DNA from: Allomyces arbusculus
Taxonomy: Eukaryota; Blastocladiomycota; Blastocladiomycetes; Blastocladiales; Blastocladiaceae
Length of the DNA: 36,317 nucleotides
Reading direction: 5' to 3'
Assembly (NCBI GenBank): GCA_027604705.1
Contig: JADHYV010000113.1
Span: 7,548 to 43,864 of the forward strand
Positions within the stretch are counted from its first letter, which is position 1; each line of letters begins with the position of its first letter. This document shows positions 11,223 to 22,903 of this stretch, piece by piece. Under the pieces are notes generated by a model. That model did no database searches and was not told the DNA's origin. It was given only the letters and a program-made list of their open reading frames with translations. The translations under genes were made by a program, and so were the position numbers.

Positions 11223-12428
11223 TCACTTGCCGTGCTCCTTGCAGTACTCGACGAACTACAAAACGAGACAATCCGACCGTGAAAACTCCACTTCCACAAA
11301 CACGAGACGGGGCACTCCAACGTACGTCGTCGATGAGCGACGGCCAGGCGCCAAACGGGTCGTACTCGTCGAGGTTCGTGAGCAGCGTAAAATCGAGCAG
11401 CATGTTCCACGTATCCTTTGGAATCGTGCGCTTGTGGTGCTCCTGCACAAACTCGAGCCACGTGTCGAGCCGTGAGAACCGGCCTTGCAAGAGCAGGTTC
11501 CATAGCTCGACGGCCACATCCAGCGCTATGAATCGACACACCACCCAGGAGGTGAATCCATGGCGATCACAACAAAAAACTGGTCATGCAATGAACGTAC
11601 CCAAACTCTTCTGCCCCTCCTCGCGCGCAAACGTGTACGTGTACTCATACACGTTCTTGAAAAACTCAGCATCGTTCTGCATCTTACCGCGCAGCGCCGG
11701 CACGGCGGCGCGCATCTTGGCGAGCGAGTCGACGTTGAGCGCGGTCCACCCCTTCATCCACCCGTCGCGCGTAAACTCGCACATGTGCGGGCACTGCAGC
11801 TGGTAGGCGACGGCGAGCATGACCACGTCGGCCGGGTCGACGCCGAGGTCCTCGCAGAGTGCGGCGGTGCCGTCGGCGTCGATGATGGCCGAGTCGGCAT
11901 CTGGAGTGGAGGGACGGGGGTGAGCGGAGAGGGAAGAGGGGAAAGGGGGAAGGAGGAAGGACGGTGCCCTTGTACTTGTCGAACAGCGCCGAGAGCGCGC
12001 GCGTGTCGATGCCCGATGGCGGCGGGTTTGTAAAGTAGGCGTTCACGGCGGCTTGCAGGTCGTTGTTGTACCTGTGCAGGTACTGTTTGGCGACCGACTC
12101 ACTATTTAATGACGGAGTGATCGGACGCGGGCGCGTCAGTGCTGGTGCGCGAAAGATGCAGCAGCGGACATGACGCGGTGTGGACAGCTCAGGCAAGCGC
12201 GTGCTCTGCTGGCACGTCATCAAGGTTTGCTCAACGTTGCCACCTTCGATACGAGTCAATCACCGAGACACGTACGAGCAGTTGGTCACGGAGCAGAACT
12301 GCTGGATGCGCTGCGTGCTGCTTGCGCGGTGCTAGGGTCAGAAACAACGCGGGGAGCGTGAGCAGGCAAGCATCGCGCGAAACATGGCCGCCAACTGCGA
12401 CAGAGACGCGCGGAGAAATCGGCACCAT
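11223..12428 (-). CDS. DCN1: DCN1-like cullin neddylation co-E3
   Basis: This protein has an N-terminal UBA-like part and a C-terminal PONY/DCUN1 domain that promotes Nedd8 transfer from Ubc12 to cullins. Exons are 12428-12426 (the ATG alone), 12331-12276, 12101-11968, 11900-11601, 11525-11326 and 11255-11223, giving 241 residues. Key blocks are [20 protein letters not shown] (UBA), [64 protein letters not shown]. The intron at 11901-11967 must start with GC to keep the reading frame (KYK then [11 protein letters not shown]). The first exon is inferred. The frame enters through CCTAG before 12331, and the ATG at 12428 followed directly by GT supplies phase 0. The donor there (GTGCCG) is weak, so the first few residues are uncertain. 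The rest is firm. Confidence 0.9.
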
Positions 12429-12901
12429 CTTGGAGATTACGGTTGGGCTCGTTGTGTGCGGTGTCGACAGGTCCACGTCGTAGGCAAGGGGGCGGGGTCG
12501 CGAGGCGGACTGACTCAACGACGCGTCTTGAAGCGACCGGCGCGGGCGACGTGGGGGTGAACGGGGGCCGGCGCCACGAGCAGAGGGAAGGATGCGTCTT
12601 TTTGGCGCCGATGCAGCAAGTTGGCTCGATGCTGGAGCGCGTCGTTGAGGTCGGGGAGGGGAAACGTAACAACTGGAGCGGCGCGCGTTCTCAATGTCGT
12701 GCTGGTTGGAAGCGGAGAGAGGCGTGACGTGGTGGCGGCGGCTGGTGACGTGGTGGCAGCGTGTCCGAGGTCTGACGCACATCCGCGTGCGCTTCGACTT
12801 GGCTGGCCGGCCAGCGTCAAAATCGTCAAGCAGCCGTCGCACCAGGCACCTCGGTAATCCTACTTCCTTTGCTTTCCGCCAACCGCTATCCAGTGCCCGC
12901 A
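12429..12901. promoter_or_regulatory. Divergent promoter region between DCN1 and PPIE
   Basis: These 473 bases lie between head-to-head start codons. No recognisable core promoter element, repeat or RNA gene is seen. Confidence 0.5.
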
Positions 12902-14593
12902 ATGTCGGCTGCATCCGTCAAGACCTCAATCTATATTGGCATGTCCAGCACCCCCGTCCAGCCCGCGCCCAAACCGCGATGAGCACCGCGGGCGGCCGGG
13001 ACCTGATCACATCAGCAACACCTACGAGCTTGTCCTCCACAATAAATCAACCCGGCTTACCAGATGGCCCAATCCATATTCCGACGCAAATCTACAGGTG
13101 GACTCGCACCCGAGGTCACGCGCGAAGTACTCTACAACGCGCTTATCCCGTTTGGCGAAATTGTTGCTATTGAACTGCCAAGTGACCCACGCTCGCGTAC
13201 GCTTTCGTCAAGATGTGCCGTGTCGACTGCCCCTACGAACCATATGCCTGACCTGCTGCGTCGCCCGTCGTCCTAGCCGAACCGCACCGCGGCTTTGCTT
13301 TTGTCGAATTCGAGGACCCCGAGGATGCGCTCGATGCGATTGACAACCTGCACCTGTCAGAGCTCTACGGCCGCACGCTCAAGGTCAACTTGGCTAAGCC
13401 CGGCGCACGCACGGGCGGCGATGCCAGCGCGCCTGTGAACAAAAACAAGGCGGGTGCGTGGGGGCTTCGCAACAAACGAGGTTTTGGAATGCCGACCACT
13501 CACGTACCGACCTGCGTGGGCATCATTTTAGTTTGGGATATGCCAGAACCCGCGGCCGACGCAACCATGGGCGACGCACGACCAACCGCGTCCACTGGAG
13601 ACGCGACCGCGCCCGCCAACCCGAGTAATCCGCGCGTGTGGTTCCAAATCTCTATTGGCAACGTGCCAGCCGGCCGCATTATCATGGAGTTGCGCGCCGA
13701 CGTGGTATGCTTCGATTCACCCCAAGTGACGACTCAATATTTTAATGCTGACCACTCCCGCGTTTGTTGCCCGGGGAACAGGTTCCGCGCACCGCCGAGA
13801 ACTTCCGCCAACTGTGCGTGCTCTCACCCATCCAAAACCTGCTCTGGAACTGCCCAACTGACCGCCGATATGCAATGCAGGTGCACGCACGCAAAGGGGT
13901 TCGGGTACCGCGGCACGCACTTCCACCGCGTGGTACGGTCGCTCTCGACCCCATTTTCGCCTCGTTCTCCAGTGCGGCTCTCATAAGGCTCCATGTTTGC
14001 GGTCCCAGATCCCCGGATTCATGTGCCAAAGCGGCGACTTTGAGCGGCACAACGGCACGGGCGGCAAGTCCATCTACGGCGCCAAGTTTGACGACGAGAA
14101 TTTTTCGCTCAAGCACACGGGTCCGGGCATCTTGTCGATGGCCAACGCGGGCACCAACACGGTTCGCGTGCACCCCTCGGTCTCGTTGCTGTTGTTGTTG
14201 TGGGCCACGACGATGCTGACTCGCTTGGTTGATCGATCGGTCGGGTAGAACGGCAGCCAGTTTTTCATTTGCACGGTACGGCACACTTCTCGCTTGTTGT
14301 TCGCTCCGAGTCGGAAGACCACGTTACTCAACACTGTCGGTATCGCATTCCTCACCTACAGGCCAAGACCGAGTGGCTCGACAACAAGCACGTGGTGTTT
14401 GGCCAAGTGGTTGGCGGAATGGTGCTTTTTCTTTTTCCGCCGTTGACGTGCCTTGGCACGTTCATTGGACCGGATCGTTTCTAACTCTCCACCGGCACGC
14501 CCACAGGACGTCGTCCGCCGAATTGAAAAGATTGGATCCGAGAGCGGCAAGCCGAGCCAAAAAGCGGTGATTGTGGACTGTGGCGAGCTGTAA
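12902..14593 (+). CDS. PPIE: Peptidyl-prolyl isomerase E: RRM plus cyclophilin (CYP33)
   Basis: This is a nuclear cyclophilin with an N-terminal RNA-recognition motif. In other eukaryotes it is found with spliceosomes. Ten exons: 12902-12938, 13098-13196, 13277-13453, 13532-13704, 13782-13813, 13881-13932, 14009-14161, 14249-14275, 14362-14421 and 14507-14593, giving 298 residues (human 301). The RRM spans about 9-80 ([39 protein letters not shown]). The isomerase domain runs from about 136 to the end and keeps the active-site blocks [30 protein letters not shown]. The first intron is GC-AG (G|GCATGT), because only that donor gives the invariant YIGGLAP. One exon is just 27 bases. All phases close. 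The linker between domains (about 88-135) is Ala/Pro/Thr-rich and not conserved. Confidence 0.94.
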
Positions 14594-16335
14594 CATGGTC
14601 GCGCAGAGCTGCGTTTTTGGTCGCTCGCCATGAGACATTGGTTTGGCTTTTCTTGCATCACGGCCCTCAAACTGTCAGAACACAGTTGCCTTGGAGCGGA
14701 CAACACACTGTCTTGGCCGCCGAGCATCCTCCCCTCGCCTCGTTGAGAGCAAGGGGACTTGGCACTGTTCCTGGCGACGAAGTCGCGCCCTAGTCGAATG
14801 AATTCTGCTGGACCATCGGCGCTGTTTTTCCAACGGATACATCCATTGAAGGCGGACGTCGTAGGAGAAAAAAGATGATGCCCGCAACCAAATCACATCG
14901 GACGAGAATACAACATGCAGTTTGAACGCGCTCATGGGGATCTTGATCACGTCCCTCAAGGAATGTGCTGCGTTTAGGGACACTACCGTTGCGCACCTTT
15001 GCTGTCTCGAATCGACGCCCGATAGTGTTAAATCTCTGAATATCCCCCGCCACAGGCCAAGAAAAAGAGGCAGAGAAACAACCTCACCCCTCACGCCTGG
15101 TACGGGGGACGTGTTGTTTTGCCTGAGCACCAGGCAACGGACGCGCAGAAAAGTCCAGCAGAGAAGCACAGCCATCATTCACAATCTCGGGCATGGGCGC
15201 AACCCATGTTGGCACACCAGCCCCAACACTCCCTCCATCAGCACCACCATCTTGTGCACCCATAAGAGGTGCGCTGGTTATGTTGTCACGGGTCCTCAAG
15301 GCAAACTACACATCACAATTCATTTGATCGTTGTCCTCCAAACCCGATGCATCAGCAAGAGGCCACGCCGCCATCCTCTTAGTCCTCGCGTTTGTTCCGC
15401 CTCGAGGCTGCCAACGGACAGATACATCGTGATATATGTTGCTTCAGCACCCGCTCGACCCAAATCATGCGCGCCATGCTCAAACCGTCAGCAACCAGAT
15501 GCGTGACAGTCGCATTGTCGAGGCTGACATGGATCATAATAGTTGGAAGCCCTCCCCGACCAAAATCTCTCTCTCACTTCCATTTGCTTTCATTTGCTTT
15601 GCTTTTTCAGAGGGGTAAAATAAGCGTGTAACTCACGCTCTTGACCGCTTTCCGATCATGCCGGGATCCTCTTGCAGCCACAGGTTGATTCGTTGCTTCC
15701 AGTTTTTACTTTCTTGATATTATGATGGCTGGCAACAAGGGTTGCGATTTGTTTTGCTAGATGTATAACCATTCATTGAATTTCGTGGATGCTGGGCCAC
15801 GGCCGTGTCATGACAGAGAAAGGGAGTCGGTCGCAATGCTGATTCAGCACGGTCTGCCAAATTTCCATAGCGCCAGTTTGGTTTACTTACTTTGCAGCAT
15901 TGAACAAACACCACCTGTTATGCCCAAAGCAGCGACCCAGAGCCACTCCTTTGCGGCCGGTCAAATTGTCGTCGGCCAGGGAGCCCATCTTCCCCAGGAC
16001 GATGGCAATAACCCTCTCGTATGTCTTTTGCCGTTTCGGCACAACGGGAGCCGGAACACCCGACAACTTCGCCGTCTTAGTACTCGAACCTGCGCGTCAA
16101 ATGCCCATCGTCCAAAGCTGACGCAATTGGAAGCGAAGCATGTGTGTCCTTCGTGCACAACGAAAACCGAAGCGCGCCAAACTTTTATTCATGTTGTTCG
16201 AAATGACAAATCACAGAACGACCACCAGCCGACGATAAATAAAAAGGGATTCACATCAAAAAAACGCAATCAACCAGCCGTCAGATCAACACGTCTTGAA
16301 AAAAACAAACTGTTGCAAACACCAACCACTCAGTC
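14594..16335. other. 1.7 kb between PPIE and the kinesin: unresolved, lower GC, patchy coding potential
   Basis: This is the longest gap in the window and is clearly less GC-rich than its neighbours. It must hold both 3' UTRs. I recognise no family in it. Several plus-strand pieces look like exons: 14798-14860, 14922 to about 14954, 15056 to about 15250 and 15452-15532, the last followed by a typical 72-base intron. I cannot join them into one convincing model, and a 168-codon minus-strand frame overlaps the same DNA. A separate three-exon candidate at 15810-16206 is listed on its own. A T-rich direct repeat, CATTTGCTTT, occurs twice at 15581-15600. No tRNA or snRNA signature was found by eye. 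Confidence 0.4.
15810..16206 (+). CDS. Candidate small three-exon gene, unknown product
   Basis: This is a low-confidence model: exons 15810-15829, 15898-16018 and 16081-16206, joined by GT-AG introns of 68 and 62 bases, giving about 88 residues. It begins MTEKGSRIEQTPPVMPK and includes SFAAGQIVVGQGAHLPQDD. In its favour are the window-typical intron lengths, a GTATGT donor in intron 2, a pyrimidine-rich acceptor after TTACTTAC, matching phases, and normal amino-acid composition in exon 2. Against it are the absence of any recognised family, a less convincing third exon, and its position in a gap between two convergent genes. It could be chance or a decayed gene. Confidence 0.25.
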
Positions 16336-19300
16336 TCATTGGTTGTTGCACTCTTGCTTGACATCTTTCACCTGCTTCACGTACTTGTGCTGCTTGCCCG
16401 GTTGCCCCTCGGGTTTGCGAGGCGGGTCGGCCGCCGTCTTGACCGGGACCGCACCCAGGGGCTTGCTGATACTCGGCCCATTGAACTTGATTCCAGGCGT
16501 AGCTGTCGGTCTTGACGCCAAGCCGTCGCTCGTTGCGGCCATGGCCGCCGCCGCCGTCGGGTTCCGCAATGCGAGCGGCGCCGGTGTGCTCGGAATCGAC
16601 ACGCGGCCCGTCGAGACGCGACTCAGTGCGGGACTCGGCGCGGCGGCCGACAATGTCGACGAGGACGTGCGGCGCGTCACGACCGGCGACGCGATGCGAA
16701 CAGAAGCCGAGGGAGCGCGCTCACGCCCGACTCGAGCGACCGCATCGGCCGCGTTCTGCGCCTCGAGCCCACGCAGCTTGGCGCGCAAGACTTCCATTTC
16801 CACCGACATGTTGAAGAGGTCCTGGTCCTTGGCCGCAAGTTGGTCCTTGAGCGCGCCCATGTGTGCTTGGTGCTCGATCGCCGCTTGCCGCGCGGCCGCA
16901 GCGTCGGCCATTTGCGTGCTCCGCTCGCTGGCGAGCTGCTGCAGCAGGTTGTCGATGCGCTGCTGCATCTCGGCCACAGTGTCCTGGGAGTCGCGGGCTG
17001 TGAGTTTCGCCTCGTTGAGCTGCGAGCTCAGCATCTCCGCGACTTGGTCGCGGTCGGCCTGCACGGCCGCGAGTTGCGCTTGCACTGCCGTCAACGCGTC
17101 GCGCGTCTCTTGCTGCGACTTGGCCGCCTCGCCAAGTTCAGCACGCACCGACCGCGCTTCAACTTGCGCCTGCGCGAGGTCGCGCTCAAGTCCCGTGACA
17201 CGATCGTGCGCCTCGGCCAGCTGCTGCGCGCGCTGAGCGTCGTCTTGCGCCGTGCGTTCCAACAGAGCGTCACGAGCGGCAAAAGCATCGCGCAAATCAG
17301 CCTGCACGCGATCGAGCTGTGCCATCGCGTCGTGCAGCTGCGCCTCGAGCGCTTGCCGCTCGGCCGCAATCTCAGTGTCCTTGGCCGTATCGGCCTCGAG
17401 CTTTTCCTGCACGCCGGCTTCGAGCTCCTCGATGAACTGCTGGCAGCTCTGCAGCTGCGAGGTCACGGCATCGACCTCAGCGTGCCGCGCCTGGTCGAGG
17501 TCGGCGCGCAGCTGGTCCATGGCCGCGACATGTGCGGCCTCAAGCGCTGCACGGTCGACCTCGGCCTGTGCGACTTTCTGGTTGAGCTGCTCGACAAGCG
17601 TTGCGTGCGCCGCGCGCAGCTCGCCCAACTCGGCCGTGGCGCGTTCGAGGTCGGCCTCGCGCGCAGCAGCCGCTGCCTGCGTCGCCGCAAGCGACTCTTG
17701 CAATGTGGCAATCTGCGCGAGCTTGGCCTCGGCATCGTGCGAGGCCTCCTCGAGTGCGGCCGTGAGCTCGCCGATGTCAGCCGATGCGCCGACCAGGTCC
17801 TGCTTGAGAACTTCGAGCTCGCCCTCAAGTTCGGCGGCACGCGCCGCGTGCGGCGCCTCGGACGCAGCTGCGGCAAGTGCGTGGGCAAGTCGCGTTTCCA
17901 GCTCGCCCTTGGTGGACGTGAGTGATGCAAGTTCGTCGTTCAAGCCGGCGATTTGCTGCGTGGCCGTCGCTACCGTCTCTGCGGCAGTAGTCTGCTCGGT
18001 CTGCAGCTGCGCAATCGTGGCCTGCAACGTCCCCTGCTCGGCTTCCAAGCCGGCACGAACACGTTCCAGGTCGGCGACCTTGGCATCGGCATCAGCCCGT
18101 GCCGCGCGCTCGACCGCCACTGCCTCCTCCATGACCGAGAGCTGTGCACGCGACTCATCCGCCGCCGCCTGCGCCGCCGCGAGCGCCTGCTCGAGCTCGA
18201 CCTTCGCCTGCTCGAGCACCGCGACCTTCTTCTCTTCGGCCGCAAGACGTTCCGTGCCCGCCGCGACTTGCGCCGTCAACTCATCCACGCTCCCCTGCCG
18301 CGCGTCCACTTCCGCCTGCAACCGCGCAACGGCCTCGCGCACTTGCTCCAACTCGTCATCGCGAGTCCGGCACTGCTCAACCAAATCCAATTCGCGGTCC
18401 CGCAACCGGTCGAGTTCCGTCTCGGCGCGAAGATGCGCGGCATGCGCGTCGTCGCGCGCTGCCGCGAGCGTGCGCTGCAATTCGGCGCGTTCGGCATCCA
18501 TGTCCGTGAGCGTGTCCTGCAACTGCTCAATCTCAGCGTCGGCTGCGGTCTTAGCGTCCTTGAGCTGCGCGTACAAGTCGACACCCTGTGCGAACCGGGA
18601 TTGCAGGTCGGAGGTCTCGGCGCGCGCGGCGTCGAGTTGCGCCTGGAGACCGACGAGTTCGGACTGCTTGCCGTCGAGCGTCGACCGGAGGGCGTCGATT
18701 TCCGTTTGCAGCGCGACGAGTTCCTGCGATCTTTGCCGCGCCACGGCGTGGATTTCGACCTCGGTGCTCGACGTGAGCGCGAGATCGGCCTCGAGCGCGG
18801 TCTTGGCGCGGGTGGCCGCGGTCAGGTCGGCCTGCAGCTGCGCGAGTTGAGTCTCGAGTTCGGTCCTTGCTGCCGCGTCCTGCTGCGCCTGGGCCGTGAG
18901 CTCAGCAATCGTCGCAGTCAGCCCATCCACTTGATTCTGCACGGTCGCGAGCGCATCGGCTTTGGCCACGGCTTCGTCGCGGGTCGCCTGCACCTGCGCC
19001 TGCAGAGCCTCGAGCTGAGCGGCACGTTCCGCAGCTGCCGCTTCGGCCGCTGTCAACGCACTGCGCGTCGATGCTAGCAATTCCTCGAGCCCGGCCGCGC
19101 GGTTCGCCGCGTCGGCAGCGACAGCCTCCTTGGCCGCGAGCGCATCGTGGACCTGGACCAATTCTGCGGCATGCTGCACGGCCTGCGCCTGGATCGCCTC
19201 CAACTCCTGCGCCTTGGCACGCACGGCGGCACGTTCGGTCTCAAGCAACGCCGCAACCTCGTCCCGTTCCGCGCGCGCAGCGTCAATTAGCGTTAGCGCG

Positions 19301-22300
19301 TCATTCACCGCCGAGTCCACCTGCATTGCCTCGTCGGCCGTCGCAGCCGCAGCAGCCGCCACGAGCCGCGCGATTTCGGCCTTGACCTCGGCCAACCGCG
19401 CGCGCATCTCAACCCCCTCCCGCTCGGCCGCCTCCAATTTCCGCACGGCCTCGTCGCGGTCACGGCGCAGAGCGTGCAAGTCAGCCTGCAACGCCGCATG
19501 CTGAGTCGCGAGCGCTGCGTGCAATTCGAGCACCGCGTTGCGCGCGGCCACTTCTTGCGCATACTGGCTCCGCGCCGTCGCCAGGTCGGAAGCGAGGGTG
19601 TCCCGCTCGCGTTGCGCGGCGGTCAAGTCCGCGGCGAGTCGGTCGGTGCGCGCCTGCGCGGAAATGAATTCTTGTTCGCGGCTGAGCAGGACGCGGTCGA
19701 GGTGATGCGCGTAGGCGCGGAGCTGCGCCGTGTCCTTGAGGGCCGCGGCGAGATCGGCGGTGTTGCGGGCCGCGTCGGCCATTTCGACGTCCGCCGAGGT
19801 GGCGGCGGCTGTGGTGCGCTGGTCGTGTTCGGCAATGCGTTGCTCGAGCTCGGCGACGCGCGCGGTCGCGGCTTGCAGCTCAGCGACTTGCAGCTCGTGC
19901 GCGGCAAGCTGCGCACGGACGGCGTCGAGTTCCGCGACCAATTCGTCACGGCGCGCGAGCGCGTCCTTGGCCGGGGTCTCGGCCGCGATGAACTTGGCCT
20001 GCAGTTCGGCCACCGCCGCATCACGCTCACGCGCCGCCGACTCGGCCGTCGCAGTTTCGCCCGCGGCAATCCTCGCCTCCGCGTCGGCCACGCGCGCCGT
20101 CAACACCGCAAGCTCGGCCTCGACCTTCTCCAACGTGTCGCGTTTCGCCACCAACTGCGCCTCTAACTCGCTCGCGCGCACCCGTTCCGCCTCGACCTCG
20201 GTGCGCGCAGCCGCAAGCGCGTTCGCCTGCGCGACCGCCCCCTCCCTCGCGGCAATCAACTCGGCCCGAATCGACTCCAAATCCCTCCCCTTCCCGTCCA
20301 AATCAGCCTCGAGTTGCGCAACCCGTGCATTAGCTGCGGCGATTTCGCCTGCGAGCCGCTGCGCGTCGGCCATGTGTTCGTCGCGCGCGTGCGTGACGGC
20401 CGCGATTTGGTCCGCGATCGTGTCGAGGTAGGCCTCGAGCCGTGGGCGTTTGGTCGGGCGTTGGTCGCCATTGGCGGGGGTTGTGGAAGAGGTGGAGGTG
20501 ACCTCGGCGGAAGCACTGTCGTCGGCGGACGTGGACCGCGCGCGTTTCAGAGACCCGGGCGCGGTGGCGCTAGGGAAGTGGAAGAGCTCGTCAGTTGCGC
20601 CGGTTCAGGGAATGAAAACATGGAGGTGTGTCAGATCATGACGGACCCGAGAATCGGCGAGAGCCGCGCGTTGATCATGTCCTGCAAATCCTCGACGCTG
20701 CACTGCGTCGACGGGTCGAGCTGCGCCTGCGCCTGCGTTGATGATTTGGGCTGGGAAGGTGTTGGTTCGGGCAGAGTTGCAGGGATGAACGGGGTCGTGG
20801 CCGTATCCGCGAGCGGGAGCGTCCCGTTCGAGTCGTCCGAGCCAGTTGGGGCGGGGGAAGTCGCGAGCGACGCGGTCACCGCGGGCGAGGACGCCGGGAG
20901 CGACGAGGGCGGGACCGACGACGAAGGTGCTGGGAGCGAGGACGGCAGCGACGACGCTGGCGAGACCGACTTGGCGAAGAGCAGGCCCGAGGGCTGCGAT
21001 GATGGCGCTGGGAGCTGCGAGGACGAGGCCGGCGATGGAGCTGGGGACGGGTTGGCGGGTGCTGCTGCTGCGGTTGCAGACACGGGTACAGGAGCGAACG
21101 ACGCTGGCGGCATCGGCAGGCTGGAGCCAACCGGCACCGTGGAGCCGAGCGTCGGTGCCGGTGCTGGGACAGGAATGGACGTGGGGATCGGCGCACCTTG
21201 GATCCGGCGCGCCGTCGAAGCGAGCTGAATGGCCTTGCGTGTGATTTCAAGGTGCGTCGATGCCGGCGTGACGGTACAAATCATTGCCGTTCTGGCGTGC
21301 CCGCACAACGACGCCTGCAACAGTCGCGTGAGCTTCGACTCGCGAAACAGCACCTGCTCGCGACGCCCCGCCGGTTGCGCCAGTTTGTGAATGACCGACT
21401 TGAGCGCGAGCAGCGACTTGTTGATGTGGCCGCCCTCATGCAACTGCGCACCTTTTGCACGCGACACTTCAGCCGACTCGGACCCGGCCAAGTCGACAAA
21501 AGTGAGTCTGGCGGACCGCACGTCGTTTGCATTAGCGACGGCGCGCGAGGTGACGGCCATGACGAGGAACGTGTGCGACCGGGAACTGTTCTTGTTAATA
21601 TCGGTCGCGCCCGTCGCGCGATTCTGCTCGGCCTTGTTGATGACCGAGAGCGTGCGCTTGAATTTGGTGATGGGCAGTTCGGTCAAGTCCTTGATGCGCA
21701 CTTGTTTGGATTCCGGGTCGTCAAACAGTTGCAGCGACGAAGTGGACGACGAGGATCCAGCGGCACCGGAGCCGGCCGGGTTGAGCAGGTCGCGCACGGC
21801 CTCGTTGTAGACTTCGTAGTAGGAGAGCGTAAACGAGTAGGTGCGCGTCAAGTCGGTGCCCGGCAGCGCAAGCAGCGCCTCGAGTGCGCGCGGGATCAGG
21901 CCCATGTCCTCGCGAATGCCCTGCATCGTGTGCGTCTTGCCCGTCGACGTTTGGCCGTAGCAGAAGATGGTGCCGTCGACGCCGCGCAGTACGGCTTTCA
22001 GGACAGGTTCCGCCACGTCGGCGTAGACGGTCGCGTTCTGCACGGTGCCGTCGTAGACGTGGTCAAACTTGAACAAAGACCCGTTGGGCCGGTCGAGCTG
22101 GATGCCATTTCCCTTGGCGGCCTTCCAGACAGCCGTGGCCTTGGCCTTGAGCTCGGCTTTACTGAGCGGGCGTACGCGCACGGCCACGGTCATGGGCTCG
22201 GCAGTCGGTTGGCCAGGTGGAGGCGAATTGCTCGTGCCGGGACGCGCCACGGTGGGCGCACGAAGGCCGCCTGGCGGGCTCGGGATGCCCGACGACGACG

Positions 22301-22310
22301 AGGACAGCAT
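16336..22310 (-). CDS. Kinesin-7/CENP-E-like motor with very long coiled coil
   Basis: This is a microtubule plus-end-type motor, probably mitotic by analogy with CENP-E. Exons 22310-20647 and 20569-16336 join through a 77-base phase-2 intron (donor GTCCGT), giving 1965 residues. The motor domain spans about 40-371: MTVAVRVRPLS, the P-loop GQTSTGKT (119-126), switch I NSSRSH (241-246), switch II DLAGSE (273-278), FRESKLTRLLQ, and the end at LASTARRIQ. Motor features and the very long coil fit kinesin-7 best, but kinesins of uncertain class are possible. From about 372 to 580 a Pro/Ser/Ala-rich disordered spacer separates motor from stalk. The stalk (about 590-1850) is one Ala/Glu/Leu/Gln-rich coiled coil. 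A Ser/Thr/Arg-rich basic tail, which could bind microtubules or a cargo, ends in KQECNNQ. Confidence 0.9.
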
Positions 22311-22903
22311 GGTCGCCGGTGCCCGCGTTGGTGATAGGAAGATGAACGGTTTGCTTGGTTGCTGAAGTTGCTGATGCTAGTCGAGGCGGGGCCGCAACGC
22401 TCTGGGAACGCCCGAACGTGCGAGCGGGGCGGGCCCGTCGAATGCGGGCAGTCGCGACAGCACCGAGCGCAGTGGTCAGGCGGGGATGACGGTCGTACTG
22501 CTGATGGTGCTGGCAGACGATGGTCAATGCAGCAGCCGCGGCCAACGACCGGCCGAGGAACAAATGACATGATCTTCATGACAAAATGGAGCTATTTCGG
22601 GGTCATCGGAGCCATTTGGCACGAAATTGCGCGAATGGAGTCAGTGTGCACGGGTCACGCCTCAGCACGTGCCACCGACGCAGATCTCGCAGCCGCCGCG
22701 GTCGCGAGCCGCGCCAGCATCACGACGACGGCGACGCACCACCACACCACGACGGCGACGCCACCAGCAACGACCGCACGCAGCGCGCCCGCAAACAACC
22801 ACCCGGAACGCCGCTGTGATCCGCGCGATCCACGAGTCTCGACCCCTTTCCCCGACTCCCGCCAACCCGAACTGCCCCCGCGACCTGCACCAACGTTTCC
22901 ATC
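22311..22903. promoter_or_regulatory. Divergent promoter region between the kinesin and eIF2 gamma
   Basis: These 593 bases lie between head-to-head start codons. A stretch around 22585-22625 has two similar GAGC(T/C)ATTT words about 24 bases apart. I can assign no factor to them. No gene is visible here. Confidence 0.5.

Noticed and set aside
14922-15506. 195-codon plus-strand frame in the PPIE-kinesin gap
   Set aside because: It is Thr/Ser/Arg/Cys-rich with no domain, and overlaps better exon-like pieces in another frame.
17252-18850. 532-codon plus-strand frame, Ser/Ala/Cys-rich, opposite the kinesin
   Set aside because: It is an antisense shadow of the Ala/Glu/Leu coiled coil, with no start context or domain.
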